Part shown: in pieces, positions 1 through 9,098 of the stretch | How positions within the stretch are numbered: position 1 is the stretch's first letter | How the letters are laid out: each line of letters begins with the position of its first letter | From: Flavobacteriales bacterium UBA6049 | GTDB lineage: Bacteria; Bacteroidota; Bacteroidia; Flavobacteriales_G; Salibacteraceae | Assembly: GCA_002429085.1 (NCBI GenBank) | Contig: DIYR01000163.1 | Span: forward strand, 1 to 19,458 | Direction: 5' to 3' | DNA: 19,458 bases | Program-made: the position numbers and the translations under genes | The notes under the pieces: model-generated | The model's input: the letters and a program-made list of their open reading frames with translations, nothing else | The model's database searches: none | Told to the model about the DNA's origin: nothing

Positions 1-2
1 CG

Positions 3-194
3 TTTAATGATTCTATTGGGTGGCTTATGTCTGTAATAGCCATTCCAACAATTATCATAAACATGATTTCGTCACTTGCTACGGGATTAAGAGAACAATT
101 TGAAACGGTAGTCACCATTGTTGTACTATTCGGAATGGGAATTCAGCTATTTCATCTAATACGAGTGGTGGTTGATTTTCTAGGAATGAGCTAA
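3..194 (+). CDS. C-terminal fragment of a membrane protein (cut by left edge)
   Basis: An open frame enters from the left edge and ends at a TAA at 192-194, giving 63 visible residues. Two hydrophobic stretches are visible: the first around the residues VIAIPTIIINMISSL, the second around VVTIVVLFGMGIQLFHLI. Between them lies a short charged loop (LREQFE). The last residues are DFLGMS. This fits the end of an integral inner-membrane protein, but I do not recognise the family. It runs in the same direction as the membrane protein starting at 552, with about 357 bp between them, so the two could be functionally related but are not obviously co-transcribed. No frame 1 or frame 2 alternative of comparable quality covers this stretch. 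Confidence 0.6.
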   Translation, partial: FNDSIGWLMSVIAIPTIIINMISSLATGLREQFETVVTIVVLFGMGIQLFHLIRVVVDFLGMS

Positions 195-551
195 CCATAT
201 TAATAAAAATCTCAACTCGCTACTGCATAAAGAGACGGACTTGCATTTCTTTAATATCTACATCCGTAATTGTTTCATTTTGAAAACGAAACACCACTTA
301 TCCTAAAGTGAAGATCAAGCAGAAGAACTCCCCAGTCTAAGCAAATATATCTACACAACACATCTATTAATAGTCTGTTTTAAAACAGGTTGAAAGACTC
401 TTTTTATAGCTCTATAAATGCTTGAATTTTGATAGAACAGATTCAGTAGTTGTGGTGGCAAAAAAGCCTTTTATCATACAGAAACAGCACTTCTGATGTT
501 GTTTCATATGCTGAAGACGTAACCAATTACTTAACCCTAAATATCCATATC
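195..551. other. Intergenic region with a 14-bp palindrome
   Basis: No convincing gene lies in this 357-bp AT-rich stretch. A TTG-initiated extension of the next gene back to 450 is possible but less likely than the ATG at 552. A perfect 14-bp palindrome, CTGTTTTAAAACAG, sits at 375-388. The flanking AGTCT (372-376) and AGACT (395-399) followed by CTTTTTAT could form a weak hairpin with a T-run, perhaps ending transcription of the upstream gene. An operator is equally possible. No clear Bacteroidota TAnnTTTG promoter was found. Confidence 0.4.
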
Positions 552-1565
552 ATGGCTTCACTAGATCAACCCATCCCATTTTTAGAAAACATTAAAAAAG
601 CAATTACAACGTTTTTTGAATCTTGGACCAAGAATAAGGCAGTGCAAATTTTAGGATTCGCCTTTTCTTTAATACTCATTTGGTGGGGTTTCCTATGGCT
701 TGTTCATCTGGTAATTCCTCTTATTCTACCCGCTATACTGATTACAATCTGGAATTTTATATTCACCCCTTTGTTGTGGGCAAGTGCAGGGTGGTTTATT
801 GCTATTGCTTTAATTCTGGTTTTTCAGGAATCAAAGAGTATACGAGACTACCTAGATTTTATTTTTTTTCCATTAGAGTTTACAATTAACCTCCTAATCA
901 ACATATTCAAAAAGATTAAAGAGTGGATCTATGGGGCTTTCAACTGGCTTATGAACCTAATAGGCATATTGTTCTTTGCTATTTTGTTTCTCGTTTTCAT
1001 CGTTAGTTGGATCGCTTTAGTTTCTATTGGATTAGGTGTTGGTTTGGCGTTCTTCATCGCAGTTGGAATTGCTTTAGGAGTTGGAATAGCCATTATCATC
1101 TATGCGTTGAAAGAAAAAGAGCAAGTTGAAGAAACGCTTTGTTGGGTTCATCATCAAATAATCGAATTCAAAGACCTTCCATCTAATTGGTTAACTGATT
1201 TAAAAAAATACATCAAGGCATGGATGGAAATCATATCCGATGACCAAATTTGGCAAGTAATTGTGTTTCTAACGTTTCCATATACACTTGTGTTATCGTC
1301 TTTATTAATATTACGCGAGTTTTACTTGACACCATTAGTGGGAGATCCTTTGATAGTCGTTGTTTCGGTCTCTTTTGTAGCTTCTATATTATACTTAGCA
1401 TTGAACTCTGGAGCAAAAGAAAAGGCCATGGAAAATCTTTTAAACTTCTTATTAAATTCTAGATTACTCAATTGGTTAATAAGTATCTACAAGAAAACAC
1501 TTGATTGGTTGGCTAGCCTTATTCCATGTAAAGAGGCTAGTAGTAAAATAAGTGCGATTAGTTGA
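552..1565 (+). CDS. Trp-rich polytopic membrane protein of unknown function
   Basis: A 337-residue protein when read from the ATG at 552. An in-frame TTG at 450 would add 34 polar residues with no extra hydrophobic signal, so I prefer the ATG. Hydrophobic segments lie at about residues 33-52, 54-72, 76-92, 134-153, 155-184, 236-254 and 267-284, suggesting about seven membrane passes. Segment 155-184 contains repeated GxGxG spacing (GLGVGL, ALGVGIA), a glycine-zipper-like pattern that suits tight helix packing. The intervening amphipathic stretches are unusually rich in Trp and Lys (for example KKIKEWIYGAFNWLMNL near 120-137). There is no signal peptide or recognisable catalytic motif. I do not recognise the family. 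Its stop lies 3 bp from the stop of the convergent CAP-domain gene, leaving no room for a separate terminator. Confidence 0.75.
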   Translation: MASLDQPIPFLENIKKAITTFFESWTKNKAVQILGFAFSLILIWWGFLWLVHLVIPLILPAILITIWNFIFTPLLWASAGWFIAIALILVFQESKSIRDYLDFIFFPLEFTINLLINIFKKIKEWIYGAFNWLMNLIGILFFAILFLVFIVSWIALVSIGLGVGLAFFIAVGIALGVGIAIIIYALKEKEQVEETLCWVHHQIIEFKDLPSNWLTDLKKYIKAWMEIISDDQIWQVIVFLTFPYTLVLSSLLILREFYLTPLVGDPLIVVVSVSFVASILYLALNSGAKEKAMENLLNFLLNSRLLNWLISIYKKTLDWLASLIPCKEASSKISAIS

Positions 1566-1568
1566 TGT

Positions 1569-4265
1569 TTAATCTCTTTTATTTGGTGCATATAATTCTT
1601 GCAGGAATTTGTTCTGATCTAAACACTTTCTACAAAACGTATTTCTCAACTCTTCATGATCAAAAGCTTGAAACGGAATCATACACTTATTCAGAAACAT
1701 GTTACACCAATCATACTCATTCATATTCTCTGATAACTCTAGTAAATAGTTGTAGTACTCTTTTGAATTAGAGAAAGATAAGGGTATATATCCTAGTGGA
1801 ATTGCATAAGCCTCTATGTAGTCTAGATGGATGTATGGATTTAATAAGTTGTAAGCTAGAGGAACATTTCCATAATAAACGTGTGCTTTAGCTAATTTAT
1901 ATGCTATTGAGTCATCGTAACTAGCATAGCGTTGATAATAGCTGTATATCTGTTCTAAGCTAATGTTCGCAGATTTACTATGTTCAACTCGATTCTTGGG
2001 ATAGATTTCATTTAGTAAAATCATGTTTAGGTTAAACGTTAACCGATCTATTTGCTTCGCAAATTCTTTATCAGAGTTATATTGAGACCCTAAGTGCATC
2101 AAATTGTCCAGAATAGTTTGAATTTCGTCTTGGCTAAAATGTCGATTATTCATCAGGTTGGTTTGTTGTTGCCTAGCCAACGTGTATGTATATAGATACG
2201 ATGGTTTAGGTGCTCCTTTTTGATTGAATAGACCTGCCAAATAATCTCTATTCACCATGAAACGCTTATTGTTCGAAAAAGAGTTTGGATAGTAATAGTA
2301 GTATAGCAAGAAGCGCTCGATTAAACTATAGTTATTACTAATATGAATTGGAACCGGAAATGAGCCTAATAGACTAGTATCAACTTTCCCATCCTTAACC
2401 AATGTGTTGGTGTAATTCATCAATGTATCTAGCTTCTTCAAGCACGAATCACTTTCGTGACTTTTAGCTGGTAACTTTACAATGGCATCAGAATAGCGTT
2501 TTCGTTCTTTTTTAATGTAGTATGCAAGATTAGCGTCAGTTAAAGGAATTCTTCCATACAAATCGATAGAGGCCTTGCGTTCTTTCTCTAGAACAAAATC
2601 TAATGAATCTGCCAAGCCATTATTTAGTTGACGTCTAAGTTCTACACGACTTAATTTAGACAAGTGTCGCCATTTATGAGAACGACTTACATATTGCAAA
2701 AAATGCTCCCAACTAGTAGTTGTTTCTACTCTGGTTTCAATGGATTCTGTTTGATGAGTTTCAAAAACCTGAATCAGGTTTTGAGCACGCGTTTGCTGTA
2801 ACCTTTCATTGGCCAATGAATCTCCTTCTACAGAAGCAAAAGCTTTTATTACCAATGAGTCTATGCGATAATCTACATTAGCCAAGGATGATATAAAAGG
2901 TGCAATGTCTTCTTCGGTAAACGTAGCCTTGTTTTTCTCGAATGGTATGGTAAAAGTTAAATGAACAGTATCTAGCAAAAATGAGTATGGTTCAGACTTT
3001 GGGAGAGGTAATAATTCTGTATTGACGGAATCTCTGAAGAGCTCTCCGCAATACCCTGTAAAATAGTCTATTTGACATATTTGATTATTTTGAATGTATA
3101 CCAAGTTATGATTTACATAACCGCTCAAGTTTTTAGGTAGCTTACCAAGTTTGATTTCAAAATATTCTAGTTCATAATTTTCAAATTGGTATTGGTAAAA
3201 ACGATTAAAAAACGGAATCGAATCTGCTTGGAATAGATAACTTAAGAAGCGTACAGGCTTTTCTCGCTTCTTCTTTTTCTTGTACCCTTTAAATAATTCA
3301 TCTCGGTAAACAGGCTCTGTTGTAATACCATTCAGTTTAAGTTGTCCATTTCTTCTACTGGACTTGGTATAGTAGACAGGGTTACCACATGCATAATCTT
3401 GATACTCTACCAATTCTACGGCAAAGCCATCTCGTTTCTCATTCATTAAGCTACGTACGTAGTTAGCATTTTCCACTTTAAGTACAAATTGCCCAGCTTC
3501 ATAGGCTAGTGTAATGCCCGCATCTATATGTTTGTAGGCCTCGCAGTCAATGCAATCAGAAGGACGATCATGTTTCAATCCCCACTCATACTCATGTTCA
3601 ATTAACTCATTTGGAATTCCGTCAAAATTGGCAGGTATAGGAGGACGGTGATTTTCGGAATAAGGGAAGAGGACAGAAGATTCTTTAAACGCATATTGAT
3701 ACTGTACTTCTGCAAACTTCTGGCAAGCATACATTACTTCTTTATTTGGGAGTATGGAAATACTAAGTCCCGTAACTTCATAACTCGGTGTAATGATATT
3801 CTGAAAGTGTCCAGGAGAATTTACCCAGCCATCAACAATAGAAGTTGCCAAATTTCCATAGGTATGAGTATTGAATTCTTTCCCCTTTTCACTAATAACT
3901 AGTTTGTTGTAAGGGGTTTTCAAGACATTTTCCCCAACTAAATAATTAACTGCACCATATAGTTCGGCTCGGTCTTGAGGTGATGCCGATTCAGCGGTTA
4001 GTTCTGCATGTGTTAACCGCTTGTTAGCCACCATATAATTAGTATGATGCTTGGAGGCTACATATAAAATAGAATCATTTGCCAACGGTAAACAATTATA
4101 AACAGCCCTCACGCTATCAACCTTAATTTTAACTAAATGCTCTAAATAGATAAGATCAATGTTACTGCCTAATTGAGATTGCTCTGATAACTGAGCACCA
4201 GCGATCCATGGGAAGAATAAGGATAGAATGGGAGTGAACGGTGATAGTTTTCGAATAATAATCAT
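1569..4265 (-). CDS. Exported CAP/SCP-domain protein with OmpA-like domain
   Basis: An 898-residue protein with an N-terminal signal peptide: RK near the start, a hydrophobic core about 8-22, and probable cleavage after GAQ. Residues about 35-190 match the CAP/SCP (PF00188-type) fold: a conserved His in LTHAEL (H86), GENV at 111-114, WVNSPGHFQNI at 147-157 and a final strand with CQKFAEV. Residues about 435-505 resemble an OmpA-like domain, where strand TFTIPFEKNKATFT, then LVIKAFASVEGD and the helix NERLQQTRAQNLIQVF are the usual order; such domains bind peptidoglycan. The last 300 residues are helical and TPR-like in character (for example YKLAKAHVYYGNVPLAYNLLNPY). An internal poly-Lys run (KKKKKREK) lies near 329-336. 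The likely location is periplasm or outer-membrane face. CAP plus OmpA-like in one chain is uncommon. The exact role is unknown and no T9SS tail is present. Confidence 0.85.
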   Translation of the reverse strand: MIIIRKLSPFTPILSLFFPWIAGAQLSEQSQLGSNIDLIYLEHLVKIKVDSVRAVYNCLPLANDSILYVASKHHTNYMVANKRLTHAELTAESASPQDRAELYGAVNYLVGENVLKTPYNKLVISEKGKEFNTHTYGNLATSIVDGWVNSPGHFQNIITPSYEVTGLSISILPNKEVMYACQKFAEVQYQYAFKESSVLFPYSENHRPPIPANFDGIPNELIEHEYEWGLKHDRPSDCIDCEAYKHIDAGITLAYEAGQFVLKVENANYVRSLMNEKRDGFAVELVEYQDYACGNPVYYTKSSRRNGQLKLNGITTEPVYRDELFKGYKKKKKREKPVRFLSYLFQADSIPFFNRFYQYQFENYELEYFEIKLGKLPKNLSGYVNHNLVYIQNNQICQIDYFTGYCGELFRDSVNTELLPLPKSEPYSFLLDTVHLTFTIPFEKNKATFTEEDIAPFISSLANVDYRIDSLVIKAFASVEGDSLANERLQQTRAQNLIQVFETHQTESIETRVETTTSWEHFLQYVSRSHKWRHLSKLSRVELRRQLNNGLADSLDFVLEKERKASIDLYGRIPLTDANLAYYIKKERKRYSDAIVKLPAKSHESDSCLKKLDTLMNYTNTLVKDGKVDTSLLGSFPVPIHISNNYSLIERFLLYYYYYPNSFSNNKRFMVNRDYLAGLFNQKGAPKPSYLYTYTLARQQQTNLMNNRHFSQDEIQTILDNLMHLGSQYNSDKEFAKQIDRLTFNLNMILLNEIYPKNRVEHSKSANISLEQIYSYYQRYASYDDSIAYKLAKAHVYYGNVPLAYNLLNPYIHLDYIEAYAIPLGYIPLSFSNSKEYYNYLLELSENMNEYDWCNMFLNKCMIPFQAFDHEELRNTFCRKCLDQNKFLQELYAPNKRD

Positions 4266-4587
4266 TTATTCTATCGTAACGTGTTGTTATGGTATTGAAA
4301 GACAAAGTAAGGTGTTATTATTTTACCACGTCTAAAGTAACCATCCTTGTATCCTCTTGTTTCAATCTACTTCAGCACCACTCTGGCCATCATCGATGTA
4401 TTGATTCTCGAAGGTGTTTACAATCGATGCCTAAGCGGAGTCGAAGGCAAGAATAGGTAGAGAAGCAGGGGTGAAGCGGAGTAATAGTAAACTTCCATTT
4501 CGTCAAGCTCAATACCTTCAACTACTCTGCCGAGCCGAAACAGAAAGTCTACCATCTCAATATTTTCATACTGCGGTACTGTTAGGT
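4266..4587. other. Intergenic spacer with degenerate inverted-repeat remnants
   Basis: This 322-bp stretch between two minus-strand genes has no convincing reading frame. Its composition from about 4380 is distinctly less AT-rich than the neighbours. It contains the word GCGGAGT twice (in CTAAGCGGAGTCGAAGGC at about 4431-4448 and again near 4478) and a loose reverse-complement relative, ACCTTCAACTACTCTG, near 4524. This looks like a decayed REP-like palindromic element of the AGCGGAGTCGAAG type that is widespread between Bacteroidota genes. The promoter of the CAP-domain gene must lie near 4266-4340, but no consensus box is clear. Confidence 0.35.
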
Positions 4588-7008
4588 TTACTCATACCTC
4601 AAACTCTCCACAGGGTTACGCGTTGCAGCTCTATACGATTGAATGGATACCGTTAGTAAAGCAATAAACATGGCGATTAAGCCTGCAAGGGCGAAGATCC
4701 ACCAGTTGAGTTCTGTTTTGTACGCAAAGCTCTCTAGCCAGCGGTTCATGGCGTAATAGGCGAGAGGAATAGCTAACACAAAGGATATTCCAACCCAAAC
4801 GAGAAAGGTCTTGTTGAGCATCAGCATAATCTCGCCTATAGTAGCACCATTTACTTTTCGAACTCCTATTTCTTTTATTCTGCGTTGCATACTAAATGCG
4901 GCAATCGCATAAATACCCAAACAAGAGAGTAATACAGAAATCATAGCAAATAAAGACAACACCTTACTTTGCGCATGTTCTGTTGCATATACTTTGTGGT
5001 AACTATCGTTGATGTAACCATATACCAATGGAAATTCTGGGTTAATCTCTTCCCAGGCGGCATGTAGGGTAGCCAGCGCTTCTTCTTTGCGGTTTGGCGC
5101 AAGTTGTATCAAGAAGTTATAGTTGAACATCTTTCTAGGCACAATTACGGTAGGGCGTTCTTGTTTATGAAGATTGGTGTAATGAAAATCAGGCACTACA
5201 CCCACAATTTTTCCTTCAGGAAACACATAAGGAAGGTGAAACTGTAAGCGGAAAGAGCGACCGATTGCATCTTCAGCATTTTCTATACCTAGCATCTTCA
5301 ATGCACTCTCATTCAAAATATACTGTTCTTTGTAATCGCTTACCGCTTCTGCCAGTTCATTCATTCTGTCGAAATCTTCAGAATGATTAGATGCGAGCAT
5401 GCTCAACTCAGTCGCTTTCATTTCCCACTCATGGTCTGGAGTATAGCCTAAATCAACTGTTCCTGCCAGAGGTTTTACTCCCAAGGTATTGAAGAAGTTA
5501 GCATCTGTAGTTAAAATGTAGAGTGACTTCTCTCTATTTGGTTCAATGCCTTCCATATCAAACCAAAAGTTATCTAGAATATCACCTCCAGGCTCTTCCA
5601 TAGCGCCTGTCATGTTCACAATGGAAGGATCTTTTAGTAGTTCATCTTTTAAACGTTCATAGCGTTGTACAACTGCCCAGCTATTGCGTTCAATTACTAG
5701 AATGTTCTCGTTCTTGGCTTGTGGATGCTGGTTATTCAAAAAGTTCATTTGCCGCTGCAGCACAATAGTTCCAGTAATGGCAATTACTGCCAAGCTAAAC
5801 TGAATTACCACAGGGTAACCGTATACTGTAGTTTTCGGGGTGGTTACTTTGGTATCAGAAGCTACTTTGGTTGTAAGTAAAGGGAATACAGACAGCAAGG
5901 CGATTCCTACCACAAAAATCAAAGAGATAATGACTAAAGCTCCAGAAGGAGCAAATACATCAACGTTTAGGTATCCGCTCAAGCGATAAGCAGTAAATAC
6001 ACCTAAAAACACTGTGATTAATGAAATTGCCAATGAGCTTTGTGCTATTTCTCTGGCTATATCAAGTTTAGACGCTCCATGAATCAACCTGATCTGAATA
6101 GACTTTAAATCGGCAATAAACTGAACTCTGCTTAAATTCAAGAAGTTGATCAGTGCAATGAATAATATGATTACACCACCACTTATGAGCAAAATCAACG
6201 ATCGGATGTCTCCATTGGGCTCAATCTCACGTGTTTTGTGGCTATACAGGTGAATATCTTTTAATGCTTGAAAATGAATCGTTCTTGGTACTTCATTTTC
6301 TTGTAATTCCGTATCCCATCTGGTTTGAATAGACTCTTGAAGCGCTGCTACATCTGTTTGCGGTTGTAGCATATAATAAGCATAGCCCCAAGATTGATTT
6401 ACCACCATATTTGGAATTGTGGTAAGTATATCGGCATGAAAATGTGAATTAGGAGGGAAGTCTTCCATTACACCTACAATGGTGTAGCTATCTGCTGTAT
6501 CGGTTTGTTGATGGGTAATATCTATTGTTTTACCCAACACATCGGTATGTCCAAAATACTTGAGAGCCAGACCATGTGTAATAACTGCTTCAAAGGGCTG
6601 AGTGAGCACTTTACTTTTGTTTCCACTTAACAATTCAAAGTCATACACATCAAAGAAGGTGCTATCTACTCTAAATAGGTTATCAGAATAGAACCGCTGT
6701 TCTTCAATTTCTACTACACCTTTTTTAAAAGGCACCATGCGCACAAAGCTTTCAATCTCAGGATATTCATCTGGATATTGACCAATCCAATCTCCCCAAA
6801 CTCGTGCTGGGTGCATGGCACTAGAGATTTCTGTGCTTACCGTTACCCTAAAAATACGGTCTGCTTTCTCATGAAAATCATCATAACTCAACTCTCGCAC
6901 AGTATAAGTAAATACCAATGCCACACAGGCATACGCCATGGTTAGCCCAACAATATTGATGAGCACCCACTGCCAGTTTCGCGCTAATTTTCTGAATAGT
7001 AACATCAT
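4588..7008 (-). CDS. ABC transporter permease, FtsX/MacB type
   Basis: An 806-residue inner-membrane permease of the duplicated FtsX type that is normal in Bacteroidota. A first helix at about 13-36 is followed by a MacB-like periplasmic domain (about 40-265), then helices near 270-292, 321-341, 355-378 and 398-417, a second periplasmic domain, and three final helices ending in NPVESLRYE. The cytoplasmic coupling motif appears in both halves: IRLIHGASKLDIA near 306-318 and the more canonical IKEIGVRKVNGAT before the last helices. The family uses ATP hydrolysis to drive mechanotransmission through the periplasm, exporting peptides, lipids or antibiotics rather than carrying substrate through the membrane. 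The ATPase gene ends one base before this start, and an ATG immediately after the first is an alternative start. It forms one operon with the ATPase and the adaptor. The substrate cannot be told from sequence. Confidence 0.93.
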   Translation of the reverse strand: MMLLFRKLARNWQWVLINIVGLTMAYACVALVFTYTVRELSYDDFHEKADRIFRVTVSTEISSAMHPARVWGDWIGQYPDEYPEIESFVRMVPFKKGVVEIEEQRFYSDNLFRVDSTFFDVYDFELLSGNKSKVLTQPFEAVITHGLALKYFGHTDVLGKTIDITHQQTDTADSYTIVGVMEDFPPNSHFHADILTTIPNMVVNQSWGYAYYMLQPQTDVAALQESIQTRWDTELQENEVPRTIHFQALKDIHLYSHKTREIEPNGDIRSLILLISGGVIILFIALINFLNLSRVQFIADLKSIQIRLIHGASKLDIAREIAQSSLAISLITVFLGVFTAYRLSGYLNVDVFAPSGALVIISLIFVVGIALLSVFPLLTTKVASDTKVTTPKTTVYGYPVVIQFSLAVIAITGTIVLQRQMNFLNNQHPQAKNENILVIERNSWAVVQRYERLKDELLKDPSIVNMTGAMEEPGGDILDNFWFDMEGIEPNREKSLYILTTDANFFNTLGVKPLAGTVDLGYTPDHEWEMKATELSMLASNHSEDFDRMNELAEAVSDYKEQYILNESALKMLGIENAEDAIGRSFRLQFHLPYVFPEGKIVGVVPDFHYTNLHKQERPTVIVPRKMFNYNFLIQLAPNRKEEALATLHAAWEEINPEFPLVYGYINDSYHKVYATEHAQSKVLSLFAMISVLLSCLGIYAIAAFSMQRRIKEIGVRKVNGATIGEIMLMLNKTFLVWVGISFVLAIPLAYYAMNRWLESFAYKTELNWWIFALAGLIAMFIALLTVSIQSYRAATRNPVESLRYE

Positions 7009-7009
7009 C

Positions 7010-7729
7010 TTACGCGTTTATTTCTGGGTTAGTACTACTCATAATGCGTTTTTGCTCTTCGGTAATCACCTTACCATCAAACAGGTGAACCACACGGTGA
7101 GCAAAGCTGGCATCGTAATCAGAGTGAGTTACCATTACAATGGTAGTTCCGGCCTTGTTCAGTTCTAACAAGAGTTTCATTACTTCTTGTCCGTTCTGCG
7201 AATCGAGGTTTCCTGTTGGCTCATCTGCTAGTAATAACTTAGGTTGAGCTACTACTGCACGACACATGGCTACACGTTGTTGTTGACCGCCAGATAGCTG
7301 TTGTGGAAAGTGGTTTTTGCGATGCGCAATTTTCATACGATCGAGTACTTCGTCTATTTTAGCTTTCCGTTCAGAAGTACTCATACCCAAGTATTTTAAC
7401 GGTACTTCTACATTCTCTTGAACTGTTAACTCATCAATTAGGTTAAAGCTTTGGAATACAAAACCAATGTTTCCTTTACGAGTTGCTGTGCGCTGTTTTT
7501 CGCGAAGAGAAGCTACTTCTTGACCATCAAATTGGTAACTACCACTATCTGGGTTATCAAGTAAGCCAATGATATTGAGTAGAGTAGACTTACCACATCC
7601 AGAAGGCCCCATAATGGCGATGAATTCGCCTTTCTTCACTTGAAGGTTTACCTCGTTTAGAGCTAATGTTTCTACCTCTTCGGTGCGAAACGATTTAGTG
7701 AGTTCTTGCAGATTAATCATGTATTCCAT
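7010..7729 (-). CDS. ABC transporter ATP-binding protein, LolD/MacB type
   Basis: A 239-residue cytoplasmic ATPase with every functional motif intact: Walker A GPSGCGKST at 41-49, Q-loop VFQSFN with Q93, signature LSGGQQQR at 145-152, Walker B LLLADEPT at 165-172, D-loop GNLDS, and the switch His in MVTHSD (H202). The sequence NLIDELTVQENVEVPLKY is characteristic of the LolD/FtsE/MacB class that pairs with FtsX-type permeases. Length is normal. The first ATG gives MEYM; the second (MINLQELTKSF) begins exactly where the family usually starts and is an equally good choice. It lies between the adaptor gene (29-bp gap) and the permease (1-bp gap), so the three are almost certainly co-transcribed and form one efflux complex. 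Confidence 0.95.
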   Translation of the reverse strand: MEYMINLQELTKSFRTEEVETLALNEVNLQVKKGEFIAIMGPSGCGKSTLLNIIGLLDNPDSGSYQFDGQEVASLREKQRTATRKGNIGFVFQSFNLIDELTVQENVEVPLKYLGMSTSERKAKIDEVLDRMKIAHRKNHFPQQLSGGQQQRVAMCRAVVAQPKLLLADEPTGNLDSQNGQEVMKLLLELNKAGTTIVMVTHSDYDASFAHRVVHLFDGKVITEEQKRIMSSTNPEINA

Positions 7730-7758
7730 TATGCTGTTTTTAAAAGTATTCGCTTTTT

Positions 7759-9009
7759 CTAATCCAATTGTAGTTTCTCGTTTTCTCCAAACAGTTCGTA
7801 GGTTGAAATCAACACACGATCTCCGGCTTGCAATCCTTCTAATACCTCGTAATACTTGGGGTTTTGTCGCCCAATTCGAATGGGGTGTTTCGTAGCTACA
7901 TCACCATCTTGGTTGAGGCGGTATATCCAACGTCCACCTGTGGATTGAAAGAAAGCCCCTCTGTTTAGGAGCACAGCCTGCTTGGTGGCACTTAATTGAA
8001 TGCTCAAATTGTAGGTCTGTCCACTTCGGATGTTAGTAGGAACTTCATCTTCAAAAACAAGATCCACCAAGAACTGTCCATCGTTTACTTCAGGATATAC
8101 CTTGGTTACGTTTAGCGTGTAGGTTTCGTTTTGTCGTTCTAATTGAGCTGTTAGACCTTGATGTATGCGATCTATGTAATGTTCATCTATACTGGCTTGT
8201 AGTTTAAAATCACTCAAAACATTTACTTGCCCCAATCTATAACCTGGTATGATAGATTGACCTGGAACAGCATTCAAATTGGCTAGTTGCCCAGAAACTG
8301 GAGCTTTCACCACTAAGTGGTTCTGTCGCTGGTAAATCAATTCAAGATTACGCTCCATGTTTGTGAGGTTGGCTTGAATCTTTCGGATTTGTGTATCTCT
8401 AAAAGCGGCATCTTGTTCTTGTCGCTCTAAACTCAATTCATAGAGTTTCTTGGCTAATTCATAAGCTTCCTTAGATGAAAGAAAGTCTTCTTCAGCAATA
8501 AGTTCGTCTGCATAAAACGAAGCATTCCGATCGTATTGACGTTTGGTTTGGGCTAACTCATTTTCTAGACGTAATAAATCTCGTTGTAGCACTAATTTTT
8601 GCTGTTCCATGCTGATTTGCGTTTCTCGCAGGAAGTTGGCTTTCTCTGCTAATTGTGCTTCGCTATTGAGAATGTTTAAGCTTAGATTCAAGTTACTCAG
8701 AACCAAAATGGTATCACCTTGCTGAACCAAAGCACCTTCTTCTTTTACAATTTGCTCTACAATACCACCTTCAACAGCATCTAGGTAAGCTAAATAGGAG
8801 GGTTCAACACGCCCACGCACGTTGATGTAATCTTGAAATGGCGCTTCTATTACTTCAGCAATGGTCACTGTATCTTTTGCTATACGATAAGTAGACGAAC
8901 TAGTGAATGCCACACTTAACGTAATCAGACACAAAACAGTAATTCCAATTAGTGCTGGTAAACGAAAACGCTTTGGTAACCAAGATGTATGTTGAATTTT
9001 ACGATCCAT
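7759..9009 (-). CDS. Membrane-fusion (periplasmic adaptor) protein of the ABC efflux system
   Basis: 416 residues from the ATG at 9009. The frame is open back to 9090, but the extra 27 residues look unlike a signal, and this ATG places a membrane anchor at residues about 17-36 as the family requires. Next come a lipoyl-like half-motif around 60-108 (VEGGIVEQIVKEEGALVQQGDTILVL), a long charged coiled-coil hairpin about 115-225, the second lipoyl half around 232-258 (LVVKAPVSGQLANLNAVPGQSI), a beta-barrel domain, and a membrane-proximal domain ending ELFGENEKLQLD. This is the HlyD/MacA architecture: it would bridge the inner-membrane ABC permease to an outer-membrane channel. No outer-membrane TolC-like gene is in the window. 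It is first in the operon and lies directly downstream of a candidate sigma-54 promoter. Confidence 0.92.
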   Translation of the reverse strand: MDRKIQHTSWLPKRFRLPALIGITVLCLITLSVAFTSSSTYRIAKDTVTIAEVIEAPFQDYINVRGRVEPSYLAYLDAVEGGIVEQIVKEEGALVQQGDTILVLSNLNLSLNILNSEAQLAEKANFLRETQISMEQQKLVLQRDLLRLENELAQTKRQYDRNASFYADELIAEEDFLSSKEAYELAKKLYELSLERQEQDAAFRDTQIRKIQANLTNMERNLELIYQRQNHLVVKAPVSGQLANLNAVPGQSIIPGYRLGQVNVLSDFKLQASIDEHYIDRIHQGLTAQLERQNETYTLNVTKVYPEVNDGQFLVDLVFEDEVPTNIRSGQTYNLSIQLSATKQAVLLNRGAFFQSTGGRWIYRLNQDGDVATKHPIRIGRQNPKYYEVLEGLQAGDRVLISTYELFGENEKLQLD

Positions 9010-9021
9010 TGTATCACCACA

Positions 9022-9038
9022 TGCCAAGCCTTGTGCCA
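9022..9038 (-). promoter_or_regulatory. Candidate sigma-54 (-24/-12) promoter of the efflux operon
   Basis: On the minus strand this reads TGGCAC-AAGGC-TTGGCA. The -24 block TGGCAC is perfect and the TTG of the -12 block is in the exact consensus register (TGGCACnnnnnTTGC). The only deviation is G for C at the last -12 position, with a C one base later. The adjacent divergent gene encodes a sigma-54 activator, which makes this functionally plausible. A predicted start point near 9012 leaves only about 3 nt before the adaptor ATG at 9009, so transcription would be near-leaderless; this is the main weakness. Confidence 0.5.
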
Positions 9039-9098
9039 GAATAGTAGTTAGCTGATATTCTGCATGTTGCAAATCACACTTATAAATCAACTGTAAAG

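Noticed and set aside
450..551. TTG-initiated N-terminal extension of the membrane protein
   Set aside because: It adds polar sequence without a signal or conserved feature, and a normal ATG follows at 552.
9010..9090. N-terminal extension of the adaptor protein back to the ATG at 9090
   Set aside because: It would bury the candidate sigma-54 promoter in coding sequence and place 27 non-signal residues before the membrane anchor. The ATG at 9009 gives the normal family layout.
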